A stretch of 64,000 nt of DNA from Anisodus tanguticus (lineage: Eukaryota > Streptophyta > Magnoliopsida > Solanales > Solanaceae), in the NCBI GenBank assembly GCA_034509755.1, contig CM067544.1, positions 16,673,001 through 16,737,000 on the forward strand, given 5' to 3'. A model generated the notes under the pieces. The model was given only the letters and a program-made list of their open reading frames with translations, was not told where the DNA came from and made no database searches. Every line of letters starts with the position of its first letter. The stretch's first letter is position 1. Positions 1 through 11,966 of the stretch are shown here, piece by piece. The position numbers and the translations under genes are program-made.

Positions 1-2257
1 TTGCATCATCTTAACCCTAATCTCTTCAAGCATTGTTATTAATGTTTTGAATCTTGCAGTCAATATCTAGTTATTAACATTCTCTGCCATGTTGTTGTCC
101 ACAGAATCACACTTACTATGCTTCATGAAGAACCTTTTGCATCATTTATCTAAGTTATAATATGTAAGAGCATCAAGAGCTTGAATTGGGTTCATAGCAT
201 CTATATTGTCCTTCAGTTCTGCTTCAAATGTAGACTTTGCAATCTTTCAAAACCGATTTCTCCTCTCTATCCCTTTATAATCTTTGCTCCAATTTTCTAG
301 GATGTGTCTGGCACACCTCCTATGTTCAACATCTGGCAGTAAATCCTCTACTGTATTTTGCAGTCCCTATTAAATAACAAGCAGTACATTAACAGTGAAA
401 AAACAAGAAAAATAATAATTATAAGAGTAAATAAGACATGAGACATACCTTTTGCATGTCATTAATCAATGTAAGTTCATGCCCATCTCCAAGTTCAAGA
501 TCATTCTTCAATAGAGTCATAAGTCATCTCCAAGTAAACTGATTCTCATACTCAACAACTGTCCAAGCAATAGGCAGCATTTGGTTGTTTCCATCTTTGC
601 AAACTGCCATCAAAAGTTGACCCTTGCACACTCCTTTGAAAATCCATCAAGACCAATGCATCTTCCAACACCTCCAAAGAATGCATTCTTTAAGGCATGA
701 AAGCACACATAAAACCCTTCAAATATTTTCTTTTCAGTTTCCATGGTCTCTCCAACTTTAACAACACAAGTGATATCTGGATTAGATCTCAATATCTCAT
801 TCCTGTAGTCATAAATTCTGCTATACTCAAGAACATGATCCCCCATAATCTCTTATAATACTCTATCCCTAGTTTTTCTCACTGTTATCATTCCAACATA
901 AATATCCAATTCCTTTCTAATTAGCTCTTGAAACTTCACTATCCTAATGTTTGACTGTTCAATGATTATGTCCTTGTATCTAACAGCCAGAAATTTTGAA
1001 TTGCACAAATAGTTGTAAGTAGAAGTCACAATTGTGGATAGGGTTGTAGTTTTTAACCACAAAATCAGTTATTTGTGTGTTCAAACTTGCATACAGTAAC
1101 CAGGGACAAATCCTTTTGCTGCATCTGACCCTGACTCTTTTAGGCTCATTCACAATTTTTTAATCTAAATTTTTTCTTGAACTGCATATGTTGTGACTGC
1201 CTCCTTAAGTTCATCTACATTTGAAAACACCAAACCTGTTTCTCACACAATCTTTTCACTACTTTTATCAAACACAACTCTGTTTTTGGTCATCTTTCTA
1301 ACATGTTTATGCACTACTTGTTCAACCTCTGATTCATCTCCCCAACCTAAATCATCATCTAATTCAAAGCTAGGAGCTTCATCACTTGGATAGTAAGGTT
1401 CATCACCCTCAAGCTTACCTTCTAAGCTATTCATATTACCAACATTTATCTCATCATACTCTATATCTGGCCCCTTTTCACCAGTATGGATCTGTTCAGC
1501 AGTAGTGGCTCTAACTCTCCTATTTGCCCTGTTGAAATGACTTCTAGTTGCCCTAAAATTTCTATACTCTTCATGGAAGCATAATCTGTGCTATCTTCAA
1601 TACTTTTCCCATCAGATCCATCCTCTAAATCATCTCCACTTGCATCCTCATCTAGTTCACTCTCACAAATAGGATTAGAAGTATGATTAGAAGGCTGGCC
1701 AATTTCAAAAACAGATTCAGGAGTAGGGGATGGTTGAGAAGTAAGGTTAGAAAGCTCAACAATATGATTAGAAGGTTTAGCAGCAGTAGAAGGTTGAGAA
1801 GTAAGGTTAGAACGCTCAACAGTAGGGTTTTCAGAAGTCTCAAATGTAGTAGCAGCATCATTTAAAGGGTCTAAAGATTTCTCACCAACCCCACCTCCAC
1901 CATTTAAAGGCACACAGGGGACATACTCTATAGCTAAAGGAGCATCACATGCTTCATTCATCCCGTGACAAACAAAAATATCCAATCTATTCGCATTTTT
2001 TAACAGACTTGAAATGTCACAAATATCCTTATCGCTAGTAATTTCAACCAAAGAATCAATCAGAGGACACTTAACATAAAAAGAGCAGTTTATTGTATAT
2101 CCTAATTCCTTTATGAAATCTCTCAGTTCAAAGTCGACATTCTATTAATTTCATGTTCCAAAAACTCAGTAATAGACCCACCAACATATTTTGGTCGGGG
2201 ACCAAACACAATTCGTCCCCCATGATACCATCTCAAAGTCACAAGAATAAATGACAT
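1..2257 (-). pseudogene. MuDR-family (MULE) transposase pseudogene, C-terminus outside window
   Basis: Read on the minus strand from an ATG at 2255-2257, the product begins with the N-terminal region typical of plant MuDR transposases (TLRWYHGG, then KYVGGSI). An acidic, Ser/Pro-rich linker follows (about 1461-2051). Next comes a conserved block with SRIYDYRNEILRSNP and YVCFHALKNAFFGG (610-846), and then the catalytic-core region with DLELGDGHELTLINDMQKG and DVEHRRCARHILENW. Near the left edge MAENVN and ILTARFKTLITMLEEIR are readable. An 82-bp GT-AG intron (367-448) splits MQK from GLQN. Breaks include a frameshift near 2135, a stop just below 853, frame loss around 1080-1180 and about 520-610, and a stop in place of Trp in the RNRFW region (about 260). 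The zinc-finger end is not in the window. The family is clear; the gene is non-functional. Confidence 0.85.
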
Positions 2258-2821
2258 ATTAAACACCCTGAAAATAGCAGAAAAATACTGATTTCAAACA
2301 CCCAAATCATACATTTCCAACACCCAAATTAGAAAATGTAATCGAGCACAAAATAACACAGTGAATGTAATATAAAAGATTTTCATAACAAAAACAACAA
2401 AAAAACCTAGGAATTTAACAAAAAATCAGTGCATGCATAGTAAAAATTACACATTTCTAACTTTAAAGAGTATGAGCCCTAACCTTTGGACCTTCAAATC
2501 GTGGATTAGATAATTAATTTCAACACCGTTTCAACTTCAGTTCACTTAGTTGCAATGTAGACTTAGGGTTTGATCGTCGATTGCATTTTTGTGTTTTGAT
2601 TTTGATTAGACTTAGGTTTGATGTCGATTGGTTTTGAAGAAACGAGGAGGAATATGTTGGGTTATATTATAAAGGGCGGGTCAACCCGGACGGGTCGACA
2701 ACTTTTAAATAAAAAATTATTTTAATTGGGGTGGAAGACACGCGCAGAATTTTCACGAACTTTAGGTGTCAAAAGGTCTATTTATTATAGTTTAAACAAG
2801 CCCAGGAGGTTAATAGGACCC
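1..2821 (-). mobile_element. Mutator-like element (MULE), partial, one end outside window
   Basis: The decayed transposase on the minus strand begins near 2257 and runs off the left edge. Beyond the coding part, 2258-2821 is non-coding. It ends in a stretch whose minus strand starts GGGTCCTATTAACC (2821 downward), which resembles the G-rich ends of plant MULEs. The partner terminus and the 9-bp target duplication lie outside the window, so the outer boundary at 2821 is an inference. Confidence 0.55.
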
Positions 2822-5407
2822 GGTTTTCAAAGAAAGAACTTGTTCTTCCGACTTTAAGAATTTTTCTAATAATTCTTTTTGAAATATGTATTTACTTCAA
2901 AAAGAAATGGGTTAAGTTCACAAATGATCTTCACATGGGTGATCTTGATTTTTTGGCCTCACTTAACAATTTTTTTTTAAAAAATATAACCTTTACTTCA
3001 AAAAATATGTTGGACAAAACTTTTGTTGTACATGTATATAGGTTATGGGTATAAATTAATTTGCATATAAGGTAGAGGTTTTAGGATATTTTAAGACAAT
3101 GAACCTACCTAATTGACCATAAATTATGTTTTAGGGAACAAGTTCAAGTTTTTGCATGATATTTTAAGATAGAAGTTTAAGATATTTTAAGATAGTGAAT
3201 CACCGTTCTTTTTTTGAAATTAATTGTTAAGAATACTAGTATGTAGACCCGCACAATGCTGGTATCGTGCGGTTGATATCAAAAGAAATTAATCATACAA
3301 AATTAGTACACATATCTTATTCATAATTTCACATTGGATCTAATTACTACAATATTTAAATTATCATTTTTAATGTGATAATTTATTTTCTCTTTATAAA
3401 TTGATTTTAATACTCTTACCTACAAAGAAAAATAAATTAAAAGTTGATAAAGTGATTCTTTAACAGGTTTTTAAGTCAGAAAATAAAGGAAGCTTTAGAA
3501 ATTGTAATTTTTAATGTCTTTCTTCACAAATATTATTTTCAATTATTTAACCATTCCGATTTATTTGGATATTCAAATCATTCCAAATTATTGCTCCTAT
3601 TTTATTTCCTCTTTATATTAAAAATAATATTCTAATTTTAATTAAATAAAAGATTAACTATACTCAATTAAAAAAACTTAATATGTCAAATCAAAACTAA
3701 AATATAAGTGCACCCAATTCAAAATTAACTACCCTCCATGTTATTGCATCCGTTAACATTGTCCAAAACTTAGACATGTGATTTTATAATAATTTGCAAC
3801 TAAATATCATTGCCTACTATGTTTTTTCTTGGATTGAAACCTTATTCAATCTCCTTATAATGTATCAATACGTCTGCTACATATTCCTTTCAATTCAAAG
3901 ATTGTTAATGATATTCAAAGAAAGACATAGAAGTTATTTATTTTTTACCACAAAATCTACCGATATTTTTATTTGAGTATTGCCTACAGTAAGCATTTAA
4001 AATATTTTATCTCTTTTAGTTTCAATATAAAATTTTGAGTTATAATTTTAATCATTTAAATTACCTACACGAGTGAATTAGTTGAAGTTAAAAAAAATTA
4101 TTTATTACCTGAAATTTTTTACGTTCAAATTTCTTTTATGATTTTATCTATTAAGAGATCTTATTCATAATATGTCTTTTCTCATCTCAAATTCTTATTA
4201 GTCTATTCTTCTATGACATGCTAAATCTATATATTCTACTCATCTATACATCTTCCCACTATGGTATGATTAGTTTTTCTCATTTAAGTGTTTTACCACC
4301 TGTAACTCAAGAATAGATACTTATTCGCATCAAATGCTTACGTCAAATTTATTTAACTTGTTATGATTTTAATTAATTAAATAAATAAATTAGTTATTCA
4401 TGATTAAGTAACACAAGTGAATGTGTAATTACATATAATGTAGTAGTATTTATTATTTTTTGGGTAAACACTTAGTGCTGCTTTACCCCAATATACATAT
4501 AGTGCAAAAAATTAATAAACTTTATTCTACTTCCGTCCCTATTGCTTCTGTCTTCAAAGAAAGAGTGCTCTAAATACTTGAGCATATTTTTGTCAAAATA
4601 ATGGATTAAGCAGAGATCCTTTTGACAATACTGTTCTTAATTGAATGATGTTTCACTTCAAATTTTCTTTCTGCCTTTGTCAATATAAATTAAAAAAGAA
4701 TTAGAAAGAAAACTCAAATGCTAATCTTATCTAGTAAATTATTTGAATAAATTAAGTATCTTTTTATATAATGCGAGCAATAAATTTGTATATTTCATTT
4801 TTCAAATAAAATTTTCATTAACCAAAAAGTTAACCTCACGGGTAAAAATATTTTTTTTTAAAAAGCTCCAAGCATCCTTCTAAAAATTTCTTCCTCTATA
4901 GGCTGACATAATTTTCTAATACGGCTAAGTGCATCAAAGACAAATATCAGTAAATATGCATCAAATATCTGGAGAAAATATAAACTATTGATTCATTTTC
5001 TTTTAAGATAAAAAATAAATTAGAGATTCATATATTTACGTGTGCAGGAAATCTCGACTCTCTTTTGCACTTTTATCTTCTCAAGCATATCATCTTAGAA
5101 CCTCCAAACCTTATTTCTGTCTAGAAAACTGTTAAAAAGGTTAAGAAAATAGTTTTCTAGTCAAAATAAATTATAATTTTAAAAATATAATGAGCTTTAC
5201 TTTCTTATTATACCTTTTCACCTAACAATTGATACAACAGAAGATTCATCAGCATCCATCATTAATATGTTTAAGGTGGCGGCCAAGCACATTCATATAA
5301 TTCTCAACATTGTATGCCTAAAATTCACTAAAGAAGTCATTGGCAAGAAATTTGCAATTCTTATTTATATGGACGGAAAATTGCATTTTTAAAAGTTTCA
5401 AAATTAT
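2822..5407. other. AT-rich intergenic stretch, nothing recognised
   Basis: This is strongly AT-rich sequence with many short A/T runs. I see no coding region with family resemblance, no RNA gene and no clear repeat boundary. A 60-codon frame at 3794-3976 has no recognisable features and is probably chance. Confidence 0.5.
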
Positions 5408-5767
5408 GGCATAATACATAAAATAAGCCTTCAATTTTGGTCTATTTTTTTAATTATCCCTTCCAACTTTGGGTGCGCACAAGTAAGCTCCTAGGCTCCT
5501 CAACTTGTCTCTACTTTATCGGTTGAACAATTGCCCAAGCCTTATCTGGAGCTCCTCAATACTGTCAAATTAGACATTGAGTCTAACTCACACCCAAAAG
5601 CTAGCTTAAAGAGAGGAAGATTATCCAAGCCTTATAATGAGCCTAGCGTTTTCATCCGTCACCGATGTGGTATATTCTCTTCAAGGTGCCTACTTGTGCA
5701 CACCCAAAGTTGGAGGATATACTTAAAAAAATTAGACCAAGTTTGAGGCCTATTTATGTATTATGCC
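5408..5767. mobile_element. MITE with about 80-bp terminal inverted repeats (MULE-type candidate)
   Basis: The left arm (5408-5487) begins GGCATAATACATAAA. The right arm (5689-5767) is its imperfect reverse complement, sharing GGTCTA, a T/A run and CCAACTTTGGGTG. Flanking 9-mers are caaaattat (left) and taaaattat (right), 8 of 9 identical. That fits a Mutator-type 9-bp target duplication; an 8-bp hAT-type duplication with one extra base is the alternative. There is no transposase. The 71-codon frame inside it is not a gene. It sits at the 5' edge of the F-box fragment, whose reading (FKIICVK) continues across the empty site. Confidence 0.75.
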
Positions 5768-6283
5768 TAAAATTATCTGTGTTAAACTTTGGAATTTGAT
5801 GATAGACGAGCTCTACTATCAAATTGATGTTTTCGATTCAAAGTCTTCTACTTGGAGCGTTGTTTTAAAGTGTTCTACTGCACCATCATATGTGGATTTG
5901 TCCCATGGAATTTATTGGAATAATGCAACTCATTGGTGTTCCTCAACGTCAAGTGGCGATTCAATGTATTTTGACATTGATAAAGGTGTGATTGGTACTT
6001 CTCCCAAGGTTCCGGCAATACACTGGAGGAGAGGCATAATGGATTGTTTTATACGCCTTTGCTTGTGGAATCTGGTGGCTATTTGCATTTAGAATAATCT
6101 GGACAAAGACTATTCTAAATGGTCTATCAAGTAACATGTTGACTATGCCAGAATTCAGGATGCCTTTCCAAATGTACGTTTGTTTGGTATTATCGGGAGA
6201 CAGAATGAACAACAGTAATTCCTGCTATTTCATGTTCCAGGAAAATTGATGAGAGTTTTGAGTTGAGAAGAGAACAACTTTTG
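5768..6283 (+). pseudogene. F-box-associated (FBA) domain pseudogene, 5' fragment
   Basis: The plus strand encodes KIICVKLWNL, then YQIDVFDSKSSTW, APSYVDLSHGIYWNNATHW and SGDSMYFDIDKGVIGT. This is the layout of the C-terminal F-box-associated interaction domain in plant F-box proteins, which serve as substrate receptors of SCF ubiquitin ligases. The N-terminal F-box is absent. After about 6090 the frame is broken, although later pieces (FVWYYRE, FMFQ) still look like the family. Copia element 1 is inserted after 6283, and the remnant resumes at 11442. This is a dead fragment of a large plant family. Confidence 0.7.
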
Positions 6284-6635
6284 TGAAAGAAATAATCCCT
6301 TGATTATTTTCATTAATTGAATAGGTATATATACAAGTTACAATGAATCCTAAAATCCTATTTTACCATAATTCTACCTCTACAATTATGGTAGTGTATC
6401 ATACTAATTTAGATAACAAATACATTACAATATACTACCCATATATTCTCCTAATATACAATATTCTTACATGTTTATTTACCCTAACATATATTACCTA
6501 AAATATGTATTTTTCCAAACAAACCGAGAGCTCCATATTTGGAGCAGAATCTGAGCCTTCAAATCTGGAGCAGAATCCGTGATTAAATATACAATACACA
6601 CACATGTATATTGTGTGTATATTGTATATTTAACA
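6284..6635 (-). repeat. 3' LTR of copia element 1
   Basis: This is a 352-bp direct repeat of 11089-11441 with TG/CA ends. Its plus-strand right end (about 6587-6632) is an imperfect inverted repeat built from ATACAATA and TATTGTAT, capable of forming a hairpin. The adjacent internal minus-strand sequence GCGAGGGTG (about 6636-6645) is the likely polypurine tract. Confidence 0.93.
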
Positions 6636-9600
6636 CACCCTCGCAGTCATAGCGGGCGGTCTTCGAACGCTGAGACTGTCTCTAAAATCTTCAAAAAGGA
6701 CCGCGGGTAGACCCTTTGTAAAGATGTCTGCCACTTGATAACGAGATGGGACATGACATACGCGTACCTGACCCCGAGCAACCTTTTCACGGACAAAATG
6801 AATGTCCATTTCGATATGCTTAGTGCGTTGGTGTTGAACCAGATTACCTGAGAGGTAGATGGCACTAACATTATCACAATATACTAAGGTTGCCTTCTGA
6901 ATGGGGCAATGAAGCTCTAAAAGCAAATTCCGTAACCAACATGATTCTGAGACCACATTAGCTACTCCTCGATATTCTGCCTCTGCACTTGAGCGGGATA
7001 GAGTCGCCTGACGCTTTGCAGAACAGGAGACTAAGTTGTTACCAAGGAACATACAATATCCTGACGTAGATCGTCTGGTGTCCGGACAACCACCCCAATC
7101 CGCATCTGTGTACTAGACAAGTGTGGATGTAGATGAAGGATACAAGTGCAACCCATAGTCCAGTGTCCCCTGAATATACCGAATGATGCGTTTGATTGCA
7201 TTCATGTGCTCAACTCTGGGATCATGCATGAATAAACACACCTGCTGAACATCATACGTAATATCCGGTCTGGTAAATGTAAGATACTGGAGGGCCTCTG
7301 CAAGACTGCGATAGTGGGCCGGGTCCTCGTATGGTGCACTGCCGCGGGCACTCAGCTTGGGGTTTGCATCAACTGGCGTGGAAGTGGACTTACAGGATGA
7401 CATCCCAGCCCTCTCTATGATCTCAGCAGCATACTTTCGTTGAGACAAAAACAAACCACCTGAATGACGCTTGACGACAATCCCCAAAAAATAACTCAAA
7501 GGCCCTAAGTCTTTCATAGCAAACTCAGAACTGGGCATGGTCATGATAGACTGGCGCAAGGCATCGGAAGAAGCAGTCAAGATGATATCATCCACATACA
7601 ACAAAATGTAGGCCAATGACAAACCACAGCGGTAGATGAACAAGGAATTATCTGACCTGGTGTGAGTGAACCCAATAGTCGAAACAAAGTCAGCAAATCG
7701 CGTATACCAGGCCCATGGAGACTGCTTAAGCCCATAGAATGACTTCTTCAACAAACAGACATGATGAGGACGGTTGGGATCCCTGAAACCCAACGGCTGA
7801 TGCATATAGACTGTTTCCTTGAGATCACTATGTAGGAAAGCATTCTTGACATCTAACTGATGAATAGGCCAAGTCTTCGAAAGAGCCAAGCTAAGCACAA
7901 TGCGAATAGTAGCCGGCTTGACTACCGGGCTAAATGTCTCCCCACAATCTATCCCAACCTGCTGAGTCTTACCATCACCCACAAGTCGCGCCTTATGTCT
8001 AGCAAATGACCCATCTGAATTCTTCTTATGAGCAAAAATCCACATAGACCTGATAACATTAATACCATATGGATGGGGCACCAACTCCCACGTCTTATTA
8101 TCAATAAGAGCATTATATTCATCAGTCATGGCAATTTTCCAATTAGGGTCATTTAATGCGAAAACAGGATTGCGGGGCAAGGGGAATTTAGAGACATCAG
8201 AATGTAAATTAAAATGTCTTTTAGGTGTAAAAATACCCCGCTGACTACGAGTGACCGGTCTATGACTCGTGGAAGAATTGAGTTAATTTTGGGAATTTGC
8301 GGGACTCGAGACGGACGGGCCAACAGGCAGTGGGCCTGCTGGCCCAAATCGGTAACCTGGGACGTCGTCTGGACCAGTTCCAGAATTGGGCTGGACTGGC
8401 CCAATTGCTGGGACTGATCCAGAAACTGGAATTGGGGACGGCACAGTGGGTCCAGTGGGCCCGCTGGAGGATTTTGGGTGCGTGAGATGTCTGAAAAATG
8501 CCGAATAATATACGGGGATATTTGTTCATCCAAAAAATTATACGACCGAGGCTCGAGAGTGTGAACTTTCGCAAAAGGAAATTGGGATTCATCAAAAATG
8601 ACGTGGCGATTAATTGTGATTTTATTGAAGGATAAATCAAAGCATTTATAACCACGATGATTAGACGGATAACCCAAAAATACACACGGGGTAGACCGAG
8701 CATGAAGTTTGTTAATTGTGGTGGATGGGAATAACGGAAAACACAAGCACCCAAAAACCCGAAGATGAGAATAAGGAGGGTTCTTATTATACAGTATTTG
8801 GAGGGGGAAGAATATGTCAGACCTTTAGAGGAAATTATGTTAAGAAGATATGTGGCCATTTGTAGAGCATGATGCCAAAAATATGAAGGTACGGAGGCAT
8901 GAATTAAGAGAGTTCGGATAATGTTATTTATGGAACGAATTTTGCGTTCGGCCTTTCCATTTTGTGAATATGTATGAGGATACGAAAACCGAAAATTGAT
9001 CCCATTATTAGCACAGAATTCCCTAAACTCCCTATTGTCATACTCTTTCCCATTATCACATTGAATATTTTTTATTTCTCTTTCGAATTGAGTACGAATG
9101 AACGCTCTAAATTTGATGAAGACGGAAAACACTTGTGATTTGTTCGCAATTGGAAACGTCCACAAAAATCTAGAATAATCATCTAAAAAGAGAACATAAT
9201 ATCGATGACCCATTGAACTAAGAACAGGATATGTCCATAGGTCGCTATGAATAATGTCAAATGGCATTGAAGTATGAGAATTGGAGGCTACAAACGGCAA
9301 CTTAACAATTTTTCCTAATGAACAAGACTGACAAATTGGAGTACGACTCGTACCCTTACAAGAAATAAAGCTATTTTTATCTAAAACTGATAAAATAGAA
9401 GATCTCGGATGACCCAGGTGAGCATGCCACACAGAAGGAGAGATGGCTGCAAAAACTGACGGCAAGGCTTGACACGATGGACTGAAACCGGGCATGATAG
9501 GATACAAATCCCCCCTACTATCACACCTCATGAGATGACTCCCCGTCTTGAAATCCTTCACAGAGAAACCAAAAGGATCAAATTCAACGGAAACCGAATT

Positions 9601-10927
9601 GTCAGTTGTGAACTTTCGGACAGATTTTGATCAATTTAGGAGCATGTAAAGTATTTTTCAAGAGAAGGGGTGGATTTGGGGGAGACAACGTTTTCTGACC
9701 ATACCCTAGAATTGGTATAGAACTGCCACTACCAACAATTATCCCCCGAGGGGTGCTCAAATTGGAATAAAATGAGAGAGTACCTGATTCGGAAGTCATG
9801 TGAGTCGTGGCACCGGTGTCCATATACCAATTTGGGTCCGGTTGAGTCAACCCCAACGTGTGCATCGCGACCTCGATATCGATTTGAGTGGGGCCTGCTG
9901 CATGATGGGCTTGCGGAGGTCGGGGCCCAAGAATTCCTGGCCGTGATGGAGCTGGGCCGTAGCTGCTGCTATTAGGCCACTGGCCAGTGGTGGGCCTGAA
10001 ATGTTGGCCAGTCCACTGGCCGCTGGAAGTTGCTGCCTGAGTTGACGGACTGCTGGCCCACGGCCCATTTCCCCAACCCCACTGCCATGGGCCCCACTGC
10101 TGGGACCAGGGGGTTGGTGGGCCACTGTTCCCTGGATGGGGCCCACCGCCTGCTTGCTGACCACCGGAACCGCCGCGTTTGCCCCCGCGGTTTTTGTTAT
10201 TATTCTTACGATTATTTTTGCCGCCACCATGATTATGGTTTTTGCCCGAATTATTAACAAAACTCGAGGAACTAGGAGAGGACGCCACCATGACGACGGG
10301 GCTTGCTCCGGTAGCCGCCTTTTTAGCCAAACCGGCTTCTTCCAAAGTAAGCATGGAACGGGTTTGATAGAAGTCGAGAAGAGGGTTGCTTTGGCAAAGG
10401 AGAGTTCCAACACCATTATAGGCCTCCGAAAGACCGGCAACCAACTGTAGAACGAGACGATTATTGGTTATCGGTGCGCCAACATTCCGGAGTTGATCCG
10501 CCAACTCCTTTAGTTTCTTGCAATATGCAGAAACGTTTGGAAATTCATCCATTCGAACTAGAGAGAATTCCTGCTCGAGTGTGACGACACGTGAATGTTG
10601 GTTGTCTTGGAATATGTCACGCAATCTATTCCATGCAGCCATAGCCGTGGTATCCGGCTCAATAATCGTCTGTAGAAGGTCCACCGAAATAGTGGCGTAG
10701 ATCCACCGGAGAACGGTAGCATCAAGTGTAATCTATAACTCAGGATCCTCCGCAGGCAGAGGTCTAGCGAGAGGAATGATGTGATGAAGAACTTGATAGG
10801 AGATAGCGTGAATTTTAAACAACTCCGCCCACGTCGCATATTGGACGTTTTTCATCTCAAGGACAATAGGGATACAGTTCTTGATGTTGGAAACCATGAG
10901 GGCAAGGTGATAATTGTTCTTAGACAT
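6630..10927 (-). pseudogene. gag-pol polyprotein of copia element 1, multiply disrupted
   Basis: The likely gag start is the Met at 10927 (MSKNNYHLALMV). A UBN2-type gag follows, then a Gly/Asn-rich basic stretch (about 10100-10290) and the protease motif [13 protein letters not shown] (about 9785-9825). The integrase has HAHLGHPR and then DYSRFLWTF and QCDNGKEYD. The RT contains GLKQSPWAWY and the catalytic YVDDIIL. RNase H carries SRSSAEAEYRG. Breaks are an in-frame TAG near 10735, a frameshift near 9630 that loses residues after the protease, frameshifts near 8810 and 8175, and an in-frame TAG at 7113 just before YTDADWGG. RT and RNase H residues look preserved, so decay is recent. Confidence 0.9.
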
Positions 10928-11076
10928 AGTGAAAGAACAAAGAAGGAACAGAAATTTAAGAGAGGTGTTTTTGAGAGCGGAAGATGAATTTTGGAAGAGA
11001 AACCCGAGGGGGGGGTGGGGTGTCTCGGCCAAAGAGAAGACAAAAGTTGAGGGAAAAACTTTTGTTTAGACCTAGT

Positions 11077-11088
11077 CTCTTGATACCA
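11077..11088 (-). other. Primer-binding site of copia element 1
   Basis: Directly next to the inner end of the 5' LTR, the minus strand reads TGGTATCAAGAG. Its first eight bases match the usual copia site complementary to initiator tRNA-Met (TGGTATCA); one extra A follows. Confidence 0.75.
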
Positions 11089-11441
11089 TGAAAGAAATAA
11101 TCCCCTTGATTATTTTCATTAATTGAATAGGTATATATACAAGTTACAATGAATCCTAAAATCCTATTTTACCATAATTCTACCTCTACAATTATGGTAG
11201 TGTATCATTCTAATTTAGGTAACAAATACATTACAATATACTACCCATATATTTTCCTAATATACAATATTCTTACATGTTTATTTACCCTAACATATAT
11301 TACCTAAAATATGTATTTTTCCAAACAAACCGAGAGCTCCATATTTGGAGCAGAATCCGAGCCTTCAAATCTGGAGCAGAATCCGAGATTAAATATACAA
11401 TATACACACATGTATATTGTGTGTATATTGTATATTTAACA
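11089..11441 (-). repeat. 5' LTR of copia element 1
   Basis: This is a 353-bp copy of the LTR at 6284-6635, about 98% identical by eye, with TG...CA ends. Sequence after 11441 resumes the F-box remnant. Confidence 0.93.
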
Positions 11442-11961
11442 GTTTGCAATATGATTGTGTTCAATCTGCACCAGTTTGATCTAGTCTTATAACTATGTGA
11501 TCGTTTCTGCTTGTTTAATCTAATGTCTATGTGCTGTAACAACTTGAAGTTGTGTTGTAGTGCACCTTTCTCTGACTGATTACAAAATTTTCATTCTGAT
11601 AGTTTTAAAATTTATGTTCTTACTCTCTGTTTCCATGCTATAATCACTTCTCTATTACTCACCAGCACGTCATTTAACATTTTTCAAGATATCTCAGATC
11701 ATTAGTTACATTTATAATGAACTGAACAAGTCTAACAAGTTATTTACACCAAAAAGTTTGCAAATGATTTATTGTTTCTCTTTCCATATAAGCTAGCGAA
11801 TAGTATTCTAGACTCCCCTAATGCACCTGTTGATTTTCTCTTCTTTAGCTACAAGAGAGTATTATTCGACAATATGATTTCACAAAAACATGCATCATGC
11901 TCTGTTACCCCAAACAAATACAAGAGAACTGATTAGCATTTCCTATTTCCTTCTTATACAA
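11442..11961 (+). other. End of F-box remnant, then unassigned intergenic DNA
   Basis: The first 50-60 bases after the copia element probably continue the interrupted F-box fragment (CNMIVFNLHQFDLVL then stop). The rest is AT-rich with no recognisable gene or repeat boundary. Confidence 0.4.
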
Positions 11962-11966
11962 ATTAT

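Larger units (their letters stand above)
6284..11441 (-). mobile_element. Ty1/copia retrotransposon 1 (Ale/Retrofit-like), near-complete, young
   Basis: This 5158-bp element is coded on the minus strand. Its 5' LTR is 11089-11441 and its 3' LTR 6284-6635; both read TGAAAGAAATAA...TTTAACA on the plus strand. The LTRs differ at about six substitutions and one indel over 352 bp by eye. Flanking 5-mers are ttttg and gtttg (4/5 match). A primer-binding site follows the 5' LTR. The internal order is gag, protease, integrase, RT, RNase H, which defines copia. The coding region is broken in several places, so the copy is not autonomous now. It interrupts the F-box pseudogene. Confidence 0.93.

Noticed and set aside
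1652..1861. Leucine-rich minus frame and basic plus frame over the MULE linker
   Set aside because: Shadow frames over a repetitive Ser/Asn/Pro linker of the transposase; the periodic composition creates them.
5531..5746. 71-codon plus frame
   Set aside because: Lies wholly within the MITE, including one of its inverted repeats.
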